Shown: positions 33,484 through 45,844, counted from the first letter of the stretch. The stretch: DNA of 64,000 bases from Cyrtodaria siliqua (GCA_037043455.1 JAWPHD010000128.1:310001-374000), one strand, 5' to 3'. Made by a program: numbers and translations. The notes: generated by a model not told the origin, from the sequence alone.

Positions 33484-33626
33484 GTTATCATGTGAGCTGA
33501 CCGTCATTGAGATTGCTGATTGTACTGTGTGGTAATGAATGGTTCAAGGCGACATATTAATTTATCAACAAACCCACACAGCGATATTAGTGAATTAATT
33601 GCATCCTGAATTTTAAATTTATAAAA
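33484..33626. repeat. Duplicate blocks B and A'
   Basis: B (tgtgagctgaccgtcattga, gattgctgattgta) recurs at 33908-34012. A' (33563-33626) repeats 32601-32664. A+B was therefore duplicated in tandem and each copy was later split by a different transposon. Confidence 0.75.
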
Positions 33627-33638
33627 TTCCTTAGCCAT

Positions 33639-33653
33639 ATTCAACCCAAATCT
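33639..33653. repeat. 15-bp target duplication, left
   Basis: attcaacccaaatct, identical to 33895-33909. Confidence 0.8.
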
Positions 33654-33894
33654 CGTCGGTGTGTTCTTGGGCAAGACACTTTACCTTAGCCTCGTCCGTC
33701 GGATGGGGACGTAAACCGGGCGGTCCCGTGTATCGGTCTATCCTCCGAGCACGTTAAAGAACCATAGGAATCTATTCGATAATAAGAGTAGGGCAGGTTC
33801 CCGGATTCCTATGTATCCTTCCCCTCTCTCTGGGGCGGCTCTAAATAACCTACACTGTGTTGATGAGCCATTAAACAACATTCAATTCAATTCA
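33654..33894 (+). repeat. SINE-J, best copy, with 15-bp TSD
   Basis: 241 bp: ttcttgggcaagacacttta, gtccgtcggatggggacgta, gcggtcccgtgtatcggtct, gcacgttaaagaaccatagg, cttcccctctctctggggcg and gttgatgagccattaaacaa, with an attcaattca tail. The 15-bp duplication marks LINE-type retrotransposition. It could be a SINE or the 3' tail of a LINE; no A or B box is evident. Confidence 0.8.
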
Positions 33895-33909
33895 ATTCAA
33901 CCCAAATCT
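33895..33909. repeat. 15-bp target duplication, right
   Basis: attcaacccaaatct, the partner of 33639-33653. Confidence 0.8.
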
Positions 33910-34408
33910 GGGAACTGTTATCATATGTGAGCTAACTGTCATCGAGATTGCCAGTTGTGAGTCATCGAGATTGTACCCTGTGTTAATCAATGGCTCAAGG
34001 CAAAGATATTAATCACTTATATATTAGTCTGTGGTAAAATGAAGTTTAAACACCAGACTATTGGAGAAAACGAAGTTATGTGTTTTTAGACTGATCATCA
34101 ACGTTAATGCATGAAATACTGGAACAAATTCGACAGCGCGGCCGTCGTAAAATACCCACGTTTTACCCACAAAAGTCACTTCCCCCACCCCACACAGAGT
34201 CCCACAGTACATACAATGTAATCCTTTCATCAAAATGTTCATTGAGAAATAATTTTTAAATAAAATGACCCCCTGTTACCCTCCACCCACCCCCTCAACC
34301 CGAACCCCAGGGAAGACGTCCGAGTTTTAAACAATAAATCATTTGACATGCTGTGTATCTCTTTATTAGATGACTATTATACCAATTAATGTGCAAAAGT
34401 AGGAAAAA

Positions 34409-35525
34409 ACAAGAGGCCCAAGTGGGCCTGTAGACGCTCCACTGGTATGATGTGATTCATAAACATGATCGAGGCCAACAAAAACAAACATGTTTCCTAT
34501 ATATAACTCTATGTAAACATTGGGTTATCGTGGTGGCCATTTTGAATATTTGACGACAACGATAAACACACTTGATAGAGGCCAACAACAGGAACCTGTA
34601 TATGATATTGAACTAGAATGGAATAACTGGTAATATGTCGTTTGATAAATGTCCTTAAATTTGACCAAAGTTTAGCTATGGTGGCCATCATGGATGACTG
34701 GAGGCCCAAAAAAACACAAATCTGATGGGGACTAACTCAAAGATCATTGTGATTAAGTATCATCAAAATCCTTCAAGCGGTTTCAGAGAAGATGTCATTT
34801 TTAACGTTTTCCTATACAACTCTATGTAAACTTTGGGTCACTGTGGCGGCCATTTTGATGATGAGACGACAACGAAAAAAACACAAACTTGATAGAGGCT
34901 AACCAAGGAACATGTTTATGATATTTCACAAGAATGGAATAAGTGGTTTCGTCGGAGATGTTTTTTGAAAATTCCTTAAATTTGACCTAGTTTTAGCCAT
35001 GGTGGCCATCTTGGAAGGCTGGCGGCTGCAAAAACACAAGTCTGAGGGGGACTATCCCAAAGATTATTGTAATGAAGTTTCATCAAAATCCTTCAAGAGG
35101 TTTCAAAGAAGATGTCATTTTTAGCCTTCCTATATAACTCTATGTAAACTTTGAGTCGCCGTGGTGGCCATTTTGATTATTCAAAGATATTGAAAAACAC
35201 AAACTTGATAGAGGCCAACCCAAGGAACATGTTTATGGTATTTCACAATAATGGAATTAGTGGTTTCGTCGGAGATGTCGTTTGAAAATTCCTTAGGATT
35301 GACCTAGTTTTAACCATGGCGGCCATCTTGGATGACTGGCAGTCATGAACAACATAAATCTGAGAGAGGCCCTCCCAAGTAACATTGTGATGAAGTTTTA
35401 TCAAAATCCTTCAAGCGGTTTCAGAGGAGATGTTGATTTTATAACATTACTAACAGACGGACAGACAGACAGACGGACGAAAAGTGATCCCATAAGCTCG
35501 CCTGGCCTTTGGCCATTAGAGCTAA
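34409..35525 (+). mobile_element. HLE-2 inside HLE-H
   Basis: The 5' end is acaagaggcccaagtgggcc then tgtagacgctccactgg. Three ~300-bp units contain ggtggccattttgat, aacacaaacttgatagaggc and tcatcaaaatccttcaag. The 3' end has gacggacagacagacagacg, then agctcgcctggcc ttt ggccattagagct and aa. Related in plan and partly in wording to HLE-1. Confidence 0.75.
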
Positions 35526-36168
35526 TGACACCGTAATTGCATTATTCGTGTATTTGATGCCTCTTCCTTAAGGACTCACAACACTAATATCTCCCTTGAA
35601 TACTCGTGCCCTACAGATGAAGGAGGTAGATAAAAAAAAGTTCTCTTTTCTACATTTTACAGGATACATTGATTTATCTTTACCAGGTTCTAAATCTAAA
35701 GCATTTTAGGAAGAGATCACAGAAAAATGCATGTTGATATAAGATTTCTAGCTAATTCTGCCTCATTTTACACATCATGGGTCTAATCTCCACGGGTTGT
35801 ATTTTTGTCTAAATTTTGATAGGTGTCACGCAAACATGAAATTAAAAAAAGTTCAATCTGGTAAATATTTGTTAAAAGTTAATAACATGCAGATATTGGA
35901 TCAATGAAGAATTTAAGCATAAATACATGTTGCAAAATCTTTTTTATCTCTATGCCACGAACAAAAACATTACAATGGGACCCTATGGAAAATTAATTGT
36001 GGTGTGAGACTTTCAGGCCCAACTATAACATAGGAGTAAACAAATGTATACAGTGTAATCCCATCATCATGTTTCATTTGAGACATAATTATAAAAAAAT
36101 AAATAAAAAAATCCAAATGCGACCCCACACCCCCACACTCCCTCCCAGGACCGAGTTTGATAATAAAT
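35526..36168. other. HLE-H body, partly unassigned
   Basis: It begins with HLE-H text (tgacaccgtaattgcatta) and ends with it (gtttcatttgagacataatt). The middle (35590-35980) is AT-rich and matches nothing else here, so a further unrecognised insertion is possible. Confidence 0.4.
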
Positions 36169-38152
36169 ATAACTAGATTTTGATCAGGGTCATAAATATG
36201 GAAGATATAACCAAAACAAGATTTCCATTCTGACGTCACTGGAGGCCATCTTTAATGACGACATGACAACATTCGACCTTATTGCACAACTAGATTTAGA
36301 TTTTTAGAACCTGTGAAAATTTATCAAAATCCGATCATAAATGAAGGAGATATAGCGATTACAAGATTTCTTAAATCACGTCATTGGTGGCCATTTTGAA
36401 TTATGTCATGACATTAAAACTGTCAGCGTCAACTTGAGACTATGATACTGATGGATTTTACAGTAAATCAACTTAAACAATGCAATCGGTAAAGAAAATC
36501 GGACTTTTAATGACACTGTGACATCATTGACATCAAAACGTTATGACGTAGAGACACGTTTAGACGTTGCTGCAAAACTAGACCATGAATTCTACAATCT
36601 GTCAAAGTTTTATTAAAATCCGATAATAAATAGAGGAGATATAGCCAACACAATATTTTCCTTATGACTTCACTGGCGGCCATCTTTGATGACGCCATGA
36701 TAACATTCGACATTATTACACATGTAAACTTCAATCTCTACAACCTCTGAAGTTTTATCAATATCCGATCATAAATGAAGGAGATATAGCCATTTTGGAT
36801 GATGTCATGACGTTAAAACTGTCAGGGTCGACTGCGACAATGACGCTGATGGAATTTACAGTAAAACACTTTAAAAAATATAATCAGTGGAAAAAAAAGA
36901 TTTTTCATAACATTGTGACATCACTGATGTCAAGACGTTATTACTTAGAGACACGTCTGTATGTTCTTGCACAACTAGACCCTAAACTTTACAATCTGTA
37001 AAAGTTTCATTGAAATCCGACCACAAATATTTGAGATCTAGCGCTAACAATAGTTTTATCTTGACGTCTCTAGCGGCCATCTTGGATGACATCATGACAA
37101 ATTTTGACGTTTTTGTACATATCAACTTTATTCCCTACATGCTGTGAAAGTTGAATCAAAATGCGATTATAAATGAAGGAGATATAGCGATTAAAAGATT
37201 TCATAAATGACATCATTGGCGACCATTTTGGATGACATCATGATGTTAAAACTGTAAGCGTCGACTGAGATGATAATACTGACGAATTTTACAGTAAAAC
37301 AACTTAAAAAATCCTTTCAGGTTAAACAAACTATTTTTAACAACATTGTGACATCAATGACGTCATAATGTCACAACTTAGAGACACGGTTTGATGTTCT
37401 TGCACAACTAGACCCTGAATTCTACAAACTGTAAATGTTTTGTTCAAATCCGATTATAAATACAGTAGATATAGTGATAACAAGATTTCCCTGATGACGT
37501 CAATGGCGGCTATCTTGGATGATGTCATGACAAATTTTGACGTTATTTTACAAATCGACTTTATTCCCTACAGGCTGTGAAAGTTGAATCAAATTTCGAT
37601 CATAAATGAAGGAGATATAGCGCTTACAAGTTTTCTTAAATGACGTCATTGGCGGACATTTTGGATGACGTCAGGATGTTAAAACCGAGATGATAATACT
37701 GATGAATTTTACAGTCAAACAACTTAAAAAATGCTTTCAGGTTAAAAAAACAAGTTTTAACAACATTGTTGCATCATTGACGTCATAACGTCACAACTTA
37801 GAGACATGGTTTGACGTTCTTGCACTGTGAACTAGTCCCTGAACTCTACAAACTGTGAAAGTTTTGTTCAAATCCGATTATAAATACAGTAGATATAGTG
37901 ATAACAAGATTCCCCTGATGACGCCACTAGCGGCCATCTTGACTCCAAAAGCTTCGGGACACTATTCCAGCCTGAGCGTTACCATTGTGTAAAATTTTAA
38001 GGCCCTGCGACCAGTATTACTATGAAAAGTGGCTGACAGAAGAAGAAGAAGAAGAAGAAGAAGAAGAAGAAGAAGAAGAAGAAGAAGAAAAAGAAGAAGA
38101 AGAAACAGAACGAAAACAAGAGATCTTTCCACTGAAAGGTGGAAAGCCCTAA
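36169..38152 (+). mobile_element. HLE-3 inside HLE-H
   Basis: Just over four ~400-430-bp units contain gacgtcactggcggccatct-like text, catcaaaatccgatcataaa, tgaaggagatatagcgatta and tagagacacg. They are followed by an agaagaag run (38038-38100) and the stem-loop ctttccac tgaa aggtggaaag closing in ccctaa. The 5' end is less certain. No protein. Confidence 0.65.
38038..38107 (+). repeat. (aag)n microsatellite
   Basis: About 20 agaag units just before the HLE-3 terminal hairpin. An internal part of the element. Confidence 0.95.
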
Positions 38153-38322
38153 TAAAATCATTTAATATGTTGCTTATCTTTTAGAGACGTTTACATACAC
38201 CAAGTTATGTGCAAGAATATGGATTATTTTTAAGTGCATTTGACCTTTTGACCCCCCTGAGGGACCCTGGGTGCAGAGCCATCACCATAATGTTTCATTT
38301 GAGACATAATTACAAAACAAAA

Positions 38323-38744
38323 ACGAGAGGTCAATGACCTTGAAGCTCTACTGATTGATTTTGATTTCAGGAAGTAGTCGCTACAGACTTGTTTTTTGAA
38401 AATCTATTTTTAACCGTAGTGGCCATCTTGAATTTCCGGCCGACCTGAAATTTTGCTAGGATCAATAAGCCATTAAGAGCAACAATCCTGTGAAGTTTCA
38501 TGAAAATCCGACAAGTAGTTTCAGAGGAGTAGAGAAAAAGTCCCATATCAATATCTCTTATAGTTTTGAAGAAGTAGTCGCTACAAACTTATTTATTTTA
38601 AATCTATTTTTAGCTGTGGCGGCCATCTTGAATTTCCGGCCGACCTGAAATTTTGCTAGGATCAATTAGACATTAAGAGCAACATTCCTGTAAAGTTTCA
38701 TGAAAATCCGCCAAGTAGTTTCTAGTCTGATCAGTCGAGCTGAA
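38323..38744 (+). mobile_element. HLE-1 copy 3a, internally shortened
   Basis: It begins acgagaggtcaatgaccttg and ends abruptly at a 3'-terminus-like tctgatcagtcgagct, after only one and a third units and without the gacgg block. Confidence 0.7.
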
Positions 38745-39074
38745 AAACAAACTGTATGAGTTAATTTTTTTTAGTAATTTTCTGCTATCGAGTTACGGTT
38801 TGAAATGTTTACATATGCGTTTCGATTGAGGAGACCTAAGTACGTATTATTTTTGTAGTAAAATAGTCCCGATTAAAACTAAATTGTTTTCATGCATTAT
38901 TTCAAATCTTGCAACATCTAATTTGCAGACATTCTGAAAATTATATTTACACAAGAAATAAATGTTTCAGGTAAAAATATTTAAATTTAACAGGTTTTAC
39001 CAAAATCTTGTTATTTAGTAGTTAGCAGAGATATATGTGAGTGCAAGGAACGATAACTCTGCATGGAGATTGGG
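38745..39074. other. No supported feature
   Basis: AT-rich sequence between two HLE-1 fragments, absent from the other HLE-1 copies. Confidence 0.5.
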
Positions 39075-39305
39075 TACTTACATTCCTTGTCATCAGGAGG
39101 TACATACTTATCTCCCTTGTCACCAGGAGGTAGGTACACATCTCCCTTGTTATCAGGAAGTATTAACTTATCTCCCTTGTCATCAGAAGGTATGTACTTC
39201 TCTCCCTTTATCTCCTTTGTCATCAGGAGGGAGGTACTTATCTCCCTTGTTATCAGGAGATATGTACTTATCTCCCTTGTCATCAGGAGGTAAATAATTA
39301 TCTCC
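39075..39305. repeat. ~30-bp tandem array, about 7 copies
   Basis: The unit is cttatctcccttgtcatcag plus gaggtatgta. The frames on both strands rich in LSSGG or DDKGD are translations of it. Confidence 0.92.
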
Positions 39306-40146
39306 CTAGGATCAACTAGACATCAAGAGCAACATTCCTGTGAAGTTTCATGAACATCCGTCAAGTAGTTTCAGAGGAGTAGTCGCTACAAGTTTTTACT
39401 ATATAACTCTATGTAACCAAAGATGGCCACTGGCAGCCATGTTTAACGTTGAATCAAAATAATTTTCCACAAGGATCAACTTCATATGATGCTGATCATT
39501 TTAGAAAAAGTCCCATATCAATATCACTTATAATTTTCAAGAAGTAGTAGCTACAAACTTTTTTTTTTAAAAATCTATTTTAAGCTGTGACGGCCATCTT
39601 GAATTTCTGGCAGATCTGAAATTTTGCTAGGATCAATTAGACATCAAGAGCAACATTCCTGTAAAGTTTCATGACAATCCGTCAAGTAGTTTCAGAGGAG
39701 TAGTCGCTTCAAGTTTTTACTATATAACTCTATGTAAACAAAGATGGCCGCTGGCAGCCATGTTTAACGTTGAATCAAAACGATTTTTGACAAGGATCAA
39801 CATCATGTCATGCTGATCATTTTAAAAAAAGTCCCATATCAATATCACTTATAGTTTTCAAGAAGTAGTCGCTACAAACTTGTATTTTAAAACTCTATTT
39901 TTAGCTTTGGCGGCCATCTTGGATTTCACATCAACATGAAATTTTGCTAGGATCAACTAGACTTTATGGGCAACATTTCTGTAAAGTTTCATGAATATCC
40001 ATCCAGTAGTTTCAGAGGAGTTGTCGCTACAAATAAAAGTTTACGGACAGACAGACGGACAGACGGACAGACAGACAGACGGACAGACGGACGCCGGACG
40101 CCGCACCACGGCATAAGCTCTGCTGATCTCTGATCAGTAGAGCTAA
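39306..40146 (+). mobile_element. HLE-1 copy 3b, 5' truncated
   Basis: It starts mid-unit at ctaggatcaactagacatca and runs through two units to the gacagacagacggacagacg block and gatctctgatcagtagagct then aa. Together with 3a it occupies one insertion site in HLE-H. Confidence 0.8.
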
Positions 40147-40520
40147 TGATCCCAAATCCCGCCCGCCCCACCCAGGGCAGACGTTCAAGTTTGTGAAATA
40201 TAAAAATCGTTTGATAGGATGTTTATCTTTTATAGACGATTACATATACCAAGTAATGTGCAAAAATATGAAAAAATGACAGTGTAATTGAATTTTTACT
40301 TTATTTGATCTTTTGACCCCACTTTAGGGCCCCTGTCCTCGGAGCCAAAAATAATAATGCTCTTGCACGCTGTCATCATATGGGGATGTCATACCCTATG
40401 TTTGGTTGAATTCCGTTCAGAGGTTTATAGGAGGAGATGCAGTAACGGAAAGATGGACGGACAGATGGACAAATAGAGGCAATTTTAATATACCCAGTTT
40501 TTTTTCAAAAACGTGGGTAT

Positions 40521-40639
40521 AAAAATGCCCCATGCTACAAATCTTTTCAGGGAAGTCACTGAAAATCGCAAATTACACGAGTAACTGTCTCTCCGTTTAG
40601 GACTGGTTTGTTAACATTTTGGTGATCTGACAGTTTGTC
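40521..40639. other. Short unassigned spacer
   Basis: No feature seen. Confidence 0.5.
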
Positions 40640-40925
40640 ACGGCAAAATGCCAAATGGACATCTGACAGCCTGCCATTTGGACTAGTGTCGGCATATTAT
40701 GACAAGCTGCCATGTCAAAAGCAGACAGCATGCAATGACAAATCTGATAGCACATCATAACACATCTGACAGCATATTATGACAAATCTGACAGCACATC
40801 ATGATAAACCTGACAGCATATCATGACAAACCTGACAAAATATTATTACAAACAGCATATTATGACAAATCTGACAGTATAACATGATAAATCTGACACC
40901 ATGTAATGACAAATATGACAACATA
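40640..40925. repeat. ~22-bp tandem array
   Basis: Diverged units of about tgacagcatatcatgacaaa plus tc. Confidence 0.88.
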
Positions 40926-41862
40926 ATAATTACGACAAACTGCCATATGGAAAAAAAAAAACATGTCATCACAAACTGTCCATATAGAAGACAGACAACA
41001 TGTCATAACAAACTGCATATATGGGAAGCTGACAGCATGTCATCACAAACTGCCTTTTATATGGAAAGCAGACAGTATGTCATCATAAACTGCCATGTGG
41101 AAAGCTTAGACATCATATCATCACAAAATGCCATGTGGAAAGCTTAGACAGCATATCATCACAAAATACTGGAAAGCAGACAGTATGTCATCACAAATTG
41201 TCATATGGAAAGCTGACAGCTGCTCAATTCACAAACTGCCATACGGAAAGCAGACAGGTTGTCATCACAAACTGTCCATATGGAAAGTTGACAGTATGTC
41301 ATCACAAACTGTCCATATGGAAAGTTGACAGCATGTCATCACAAACTGCCTTATGGAAAGCAGACAGTATGTCATCATAAACCGCCATGCAGAAAGCTGA
41401 CAGCATATCACAAAATACTGAAAAGCAGACAGTATGTCATCACAAATTGCCATGCAGAAAGCTGACAGCACATCATCACAAAATGCTATGTGAAAAGCAG
41501 ACGACAGTATGTCATCACAAACTGTCCATATGGAAAGCTGACAGCATATCATCACAAACTGCCTTATGGAAAGCAGACAGTATGTCATCCTAAACTGCCA
41601 TGCAGAAAGCCGACAGCAATAAATTATCATCACAAAATACTGAAAAGCAGACAGTATGTCATCACAAATTGCAGAAAGCTGACAGAACATCATCACAAAA
41701 TGCCATGTGAAAAGCAGACGACAGTATGTCATCACAAACTGTCCATATGGAAAGCTGACAGCATGTCATCACAAATTGCCATGTGGAAAGCAGACAGGAT
41801 GTCATCACAACCATATGGAAAGCAGACGACAGTATGTCATCACAAACTGCCTTGCTGTAAGA
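40926..41862. repeat. ~36-bp minisatellite with block duplication
   Basis: The unit is approximately gcagacagtatgtcatcaca, aactgccatatggaaa. Blocks at about 41450-41600 and 41665-41800 repeat the same order of variants, so higher-order copying occurred. The unit probably derives from the 22-bp array. Frames of up to 262 residues across it are by-products. Confidence 0.92.
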
Positions 41863-42900
41863 TGGCAAATCAATGTAGCTGGGCTATAACATTAAATAGG
41901 GAACACTCTAGACCGCGATTCCGCGATATTCTCGCATTAAAATCTCAAAAATCGCATGAAAAAAAGACAAATGGAACAAATTGTCGCACTGATGCCGGGA
42001 CATCCATTTTCACCATGTCGGTTCGTAAAGAAAACATATTTATTTATATTTCATTTAAAATCTCATGTAAATTTGTTCAGATCCATTTATTCGCCATTAA
42101 AACATATAAAATGAGAAAATATCAAATTATTCGAAAATCACATGAAAAAATTCAAAACGAGATTGTTATGTTGGTAAACTTTCGGTTCGCTTTCGCTTCG
42201 CAGTGTCAAAGTAAATCATTGATTATGAATGAACATGGCCATTTTTATAACAATTCATCAGCTTCTAGTCATATCTGACCATTATCCTCAGATCTATAAT
42301 GATTTGATGCAGTTAACTGTGAACTGGTGCAAGCAATTGTAAAACTATGTTAGCGTAAAAAGTTGGCGTAAATTCGGACACACTTTATTTCGGATGCTTT
42401 AACAACTTCTACTTTTACTTTGCGCTTTTCAGATTTTTTTTTTAAATGTTATTCACGTAAAAAGAAACAACGACTCCGTGTTATCTTCAATATATTGACA
42501 ATAATAGAGAGAATCTAGAAAATCAACTAAAACAAATAAATGAGGGAGGACTCGATTACACACGTAACTGTATTTTTATTTACAACAACTTTATATTTTA
42601 TCTCCTTTGCATCAATAAAATTTACATTCTTGTTTGTTTCATTTTGAAGTTTTCGCGCGCTCGAAAATGCCCTTTTTACATACCGTAATTTAGAGCGCTT
42701 AAAAATGCCGTTTTTTCAGGGAACACCCTGCCCTTTTTAAAATCTGAGGTAAACACTATATTAACTGTGATCGTTCGGCAAATGTCAGGTGTGAAATGGC
42801 TGGGCTATTGGGTCATATTCTCCATTTCCAAAACATTCCCCCCATACTAGGGAGACATTGTCTGTATGTCTCTTTAATTGTATTTTTTTTTTGTTAAAAC
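41863..42900. other. No supported gene
   Basis: AT-rich, perhaps an old interspersed repeat: agggaacactctaga near 41897 and agggaacaccctgcc near 42718. A poly-T run precedes the G-rich motif. Confidence 0.4.
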
Positions 42901-42902
42901 AT

Positions 42903-42936
42903 TTGGGGGTGGGTGGGGGGTGGGTGGGGGTGGGTA
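42903..42936 (+). other. Strong G-quadruplex motif
   Basis: gggggtgggtggggggtggg then tgggggtgggt has six G tracts separated by single T loops, an optimal quadruplex sequence on the plus strand. Confidence 0.8.
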
Positions 42937-43860
42937 AAATGAGCTATAATGCAGTTTATCACATATAATTTCCCACCTAGCGGCCTCCAGTGCTGCACGC
43001 GGTCGACGACTGTTGGTCGTTCAGCTTCGCACTGGAAATGTTTCGTGAAAATGGTGAATATCTCATTAAAATCAATCAAATGGGAAATTCAATCCTAGGG
43101 TGATCCCTGCTTTAAACCATTATCATAAATGTTTTGTAAATCTCTCTACTGAATGTTGCAATCAAATCAAAACAACAAATATTTAAACAAAATGGCACTT
43201 GTTCACATTTGCTTGAAGTTTTATAATATTGATTACAGAATGGTCTACTGTCTAAATCTGCAGCCTAAATTCCAATTACTGCTGATAAGTACCGTTAGTT
43301 TGTTAGTTTGAGCCGGCAAATATTCGCCAACATGCAAATCTATCATCTCTGTAAACCGAATAAAAAGCAAGCTCTAGAACTGATTGCCATGTAAAGTCTT
43401 AAAATTCAATCAATTTTAGCGCTGATGGACTCCTTTGTTATCTAGATGGAAATATGAAAGCCTGCTTCTGTATGCATAGTTTGACTCATTCAAGTACTGT
43501 AGCCCTAATGATAAAGAATGGTGTCTGGTATTAAACAGTGGAGGCAACTAATAAGGCCATAATAAATTAATTGCTAGTTTCTCATCCAAATTTAGTTCAA
43601 AATAGGGGCGGGGTGTGAATTTTTTTTATTTTTTTTTTATTTTATATTACAAATGGAAAATGGTCTCTGCACAAGGCAAAAATAGTAAAACATACTACTG
43701 AGTACTTCCAAGATTGAAAACATATTTTTAATAGTGTTTCATACTTTCAGAATTTTTTTCTTTTCCTTTTTTTTTTTTTTGAAGAAATATAAATTACCGG
43801 GACGGCATAAAAAAAAGGAGAAGGGCGGGGATGAGAATCTAGCAATTAATTTATTATGGC
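42937..43860. other. No supported gene
   Basis: AT-rich, with poly-T runs at 43620-43645 and 43752-43780. The mirrored 68-72-residue frames at 43734-43952 come from these runs and MITE-2. Confidence 0.45.
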
Positions 43861-44197
43861 CTAAAGGGACACACAGCAATCTTAATCTTTGTAAAACTCG
43901 TGTAGTCCCATTTAAGTTTTTTTTACATAACTTGCATTTGTTCAATCATTAATATTATTTATAAGAATACTGATTTATAAGAATACTGTAAAGCAAATTG
44001 ATTTTTCGTGTTACTAACTGTTGATAAAGTCGCACCAATGACATATTTAAACCAGTATGGTAAATTATCAAAGAAAAATGAAAACTCAAAATTTAATTTA
44101 ATGACATGCAAGCAGGTTTAAAGTTAGATTGATACTGGATTAGACTCAGAGAAGCTATTTTGATAAAAAACTTCAAGATTGCCATGTGTCCCTTTAA
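43861..44197. mobile_element. MITE-2, uninterrupted copy
   Basis: 337 bp with inverted ends aaagggacacacagcaatct and agattgccatgtgtcccttt. The right edge is TTAA; the left has CTAA. It is the reference for the interrupted copy at 1304-2583. Confidence 0.85.
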
Positions 44198-44362
44198 TAT
44201 TGTGGGTGCCAGTAACTTTGAGAGTCACTAGCAACTCTGGATCTTAATGGCAATTTGAAGTATTTATTAGGAATTTTAAATAGCATCAATTTGTTAATCC
44301 AATATAATGTTAACTTTAAATCTGTTATATCTGAATATAAACGAAATCAAAGGTAATAAAAA

Positions 44363-45647
44363 ACAAGAGGTCAATGACCTTGAAGCTCTACTGATTGATT
44401 TTGATTTCAGGAAGTAGTCGCTACAGACTTGTTTTTTGAAAATCTATTTTTAACCGTGGCGGCCATCTTGAATTTCCGGCCGCCCTGAAATTTTGTTAGG
44501 ATCAATTAGACATTAAGAGCAACATTCCTGTGAAGTTTCATGAAAATCCGTCAAGTAGTTTCAGAGGAGTAGTCGCTACAAGTTTTCATTATATAACTCT
44601 ATGTAAACAAAGATGGCCACTGGCAGCCATGTTTAACGTCAAATCAAAACGATTTTCAACAAGGACCAACAACATGTCATACTGATCATTTCAGAAAAAG
44701 TCCCATATCAATATCTCTTATAGTTTTGAAGAAGAGACTAGTCGCTACAAACTTATTTATTTTAAATCTATTTTTAGCTGTGGCGGCCATCTTGAATTTC
44801 CGGCCGACCTGAAATTTTTCTAGGATCAACTAGACATCAAGAGCAACATTCCTGTAAAGTTTCATGAACATCCGTCAAGTAGTTTCAGAGGAGTAGTCAC
44901 TACAAGTTTTTACTATATAACTCTATTTAACCAAAGATGGCCACTGGCAGCCATGTTTAACGTCGAATCAAAATAGTTTTCCATTAGGATCAACATCATG
45001 TCATGCTGATCATTTTAGAAAAAGTCCCATATCAATATCACTTATAGTTTTCAAGAAGTAGTCGCTACAAACTTATTTTTTAAAAATCTATTTTTAGCTG
45101 TGACGGCCATCTTGAATTTCTGGCAGATCTGAAATTTTGCTAGGATCAATCAATTAGACATCAAGAGCAACATTCCTGTAAAGTTTCATGACAATCCGCC
45201 AAGTAGTTTCAGAGGAGTAGTCGCTACAAGTTTTTACTATATAACTCTATGTAAACAAAGATGGCCGCTGGCAGCCATGTTTAACGTTGAATCAAAACGA
45301 TTTTTGACAAGGACCAACATCATGTCATGCTGATCATTTTAGAAAAAGTCCCATATCAATATCACTTATAGTTTTCAAGAAGTAGTCGCTACAAACTTGT
45401 ATTTTAAAACTCTATTTTTAGCTTTGGCCGCCATCTTGGATTTCACATCAACATGAATTTTTGCTAGGATCAACTAGACTTTATGGGCAACATTTCTGTA
45501 AAGTTTCATGAATATCCATCCAGTAGTTTCAGAGGAGTTGTCGCTACAAATAAAAGTTTACGGACAGACGGACAGACAGACGGACAGCCGGACGCCGGAC
45601 GCCGCACCACGGCATAAGCTCTGCTGATCTCTGATCAGTCGAGCTAA
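44363..45647 (+). mobile_element. HLE-1 copy 4, full length
   Basis: Complete from acaagaggtcaatgaccttg to gatctctgatcagtcgagct then aa, with four internal units. It is very close to the copy at 59216-60480, suggesting recent spread. A cagacggacagccggacgcc block precedes the hairpin. Confidence 0.85.
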
Positions 45648-45844
45648 AAATGTATTCTTTCTTCATTGTCCTACAATATGTCGAGGGCTTGGTGGAAAAC
45701 TATTGTAACTACATATACCGGTAAATAAAGAACAAGATACAGCTTTCGACCAAACCATCAATGTTTAGTAATATTGACTGTTATATGCAAAAAAAACTGC
45801 TTTAAACTAATCAAACTCAAACTTGTTTATTTTACATGGACAGA
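45648..45844. other. Short unassigned spacer
   Basis: AT-rich. Nothing recognised. Confidence 0.5.

Larger units (their letters stand above)
34150..40520 (+). mobile_element. HLE-H, Helitron-like host of three insertions
   Basis: The 5' end atacccacgtttta is the inverted complement of the 3' aaaaacgtgggtat. The 3' end (40488-40520) folds as a stem-loop, after ggacggacagatgg. Its own DNA is only 34150-34408, 35526-36168, 38153-38322 and 40147-40520 (about 1.45 kb). Internal half-repeats of HLE-H itself show the empty sites: cataattataaaaaaataaa against 38311-38322 plus 40147, and gtgcaaaaatatgaaaaaat against 34401 plus 35526. Confidence 0.65.

Noticed and set aside
35345..35536. Short proteins rich in DGQTDRRT-type or SSTDQRSAELMPWCG-type sequence (also 17132-17350, 18904-19095, 39989-40171)
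   Set aside because: Translations of the Helitron-like tail block and terminal hairpin in either strand, a known source of false gene models.
38038..38107. Poly-Glu/Lys coding segment from the aag run
   Set aside because: A microsatellite inside a Helitron-like element, with no flanking open frame.
41265..42278. Frames of 156 and 262 residues
   Set aside because: They read through the 36-bp minisatellite in opposite strands and frames. The end of the longer frame enters AT-rich sequence without domain or splice support.
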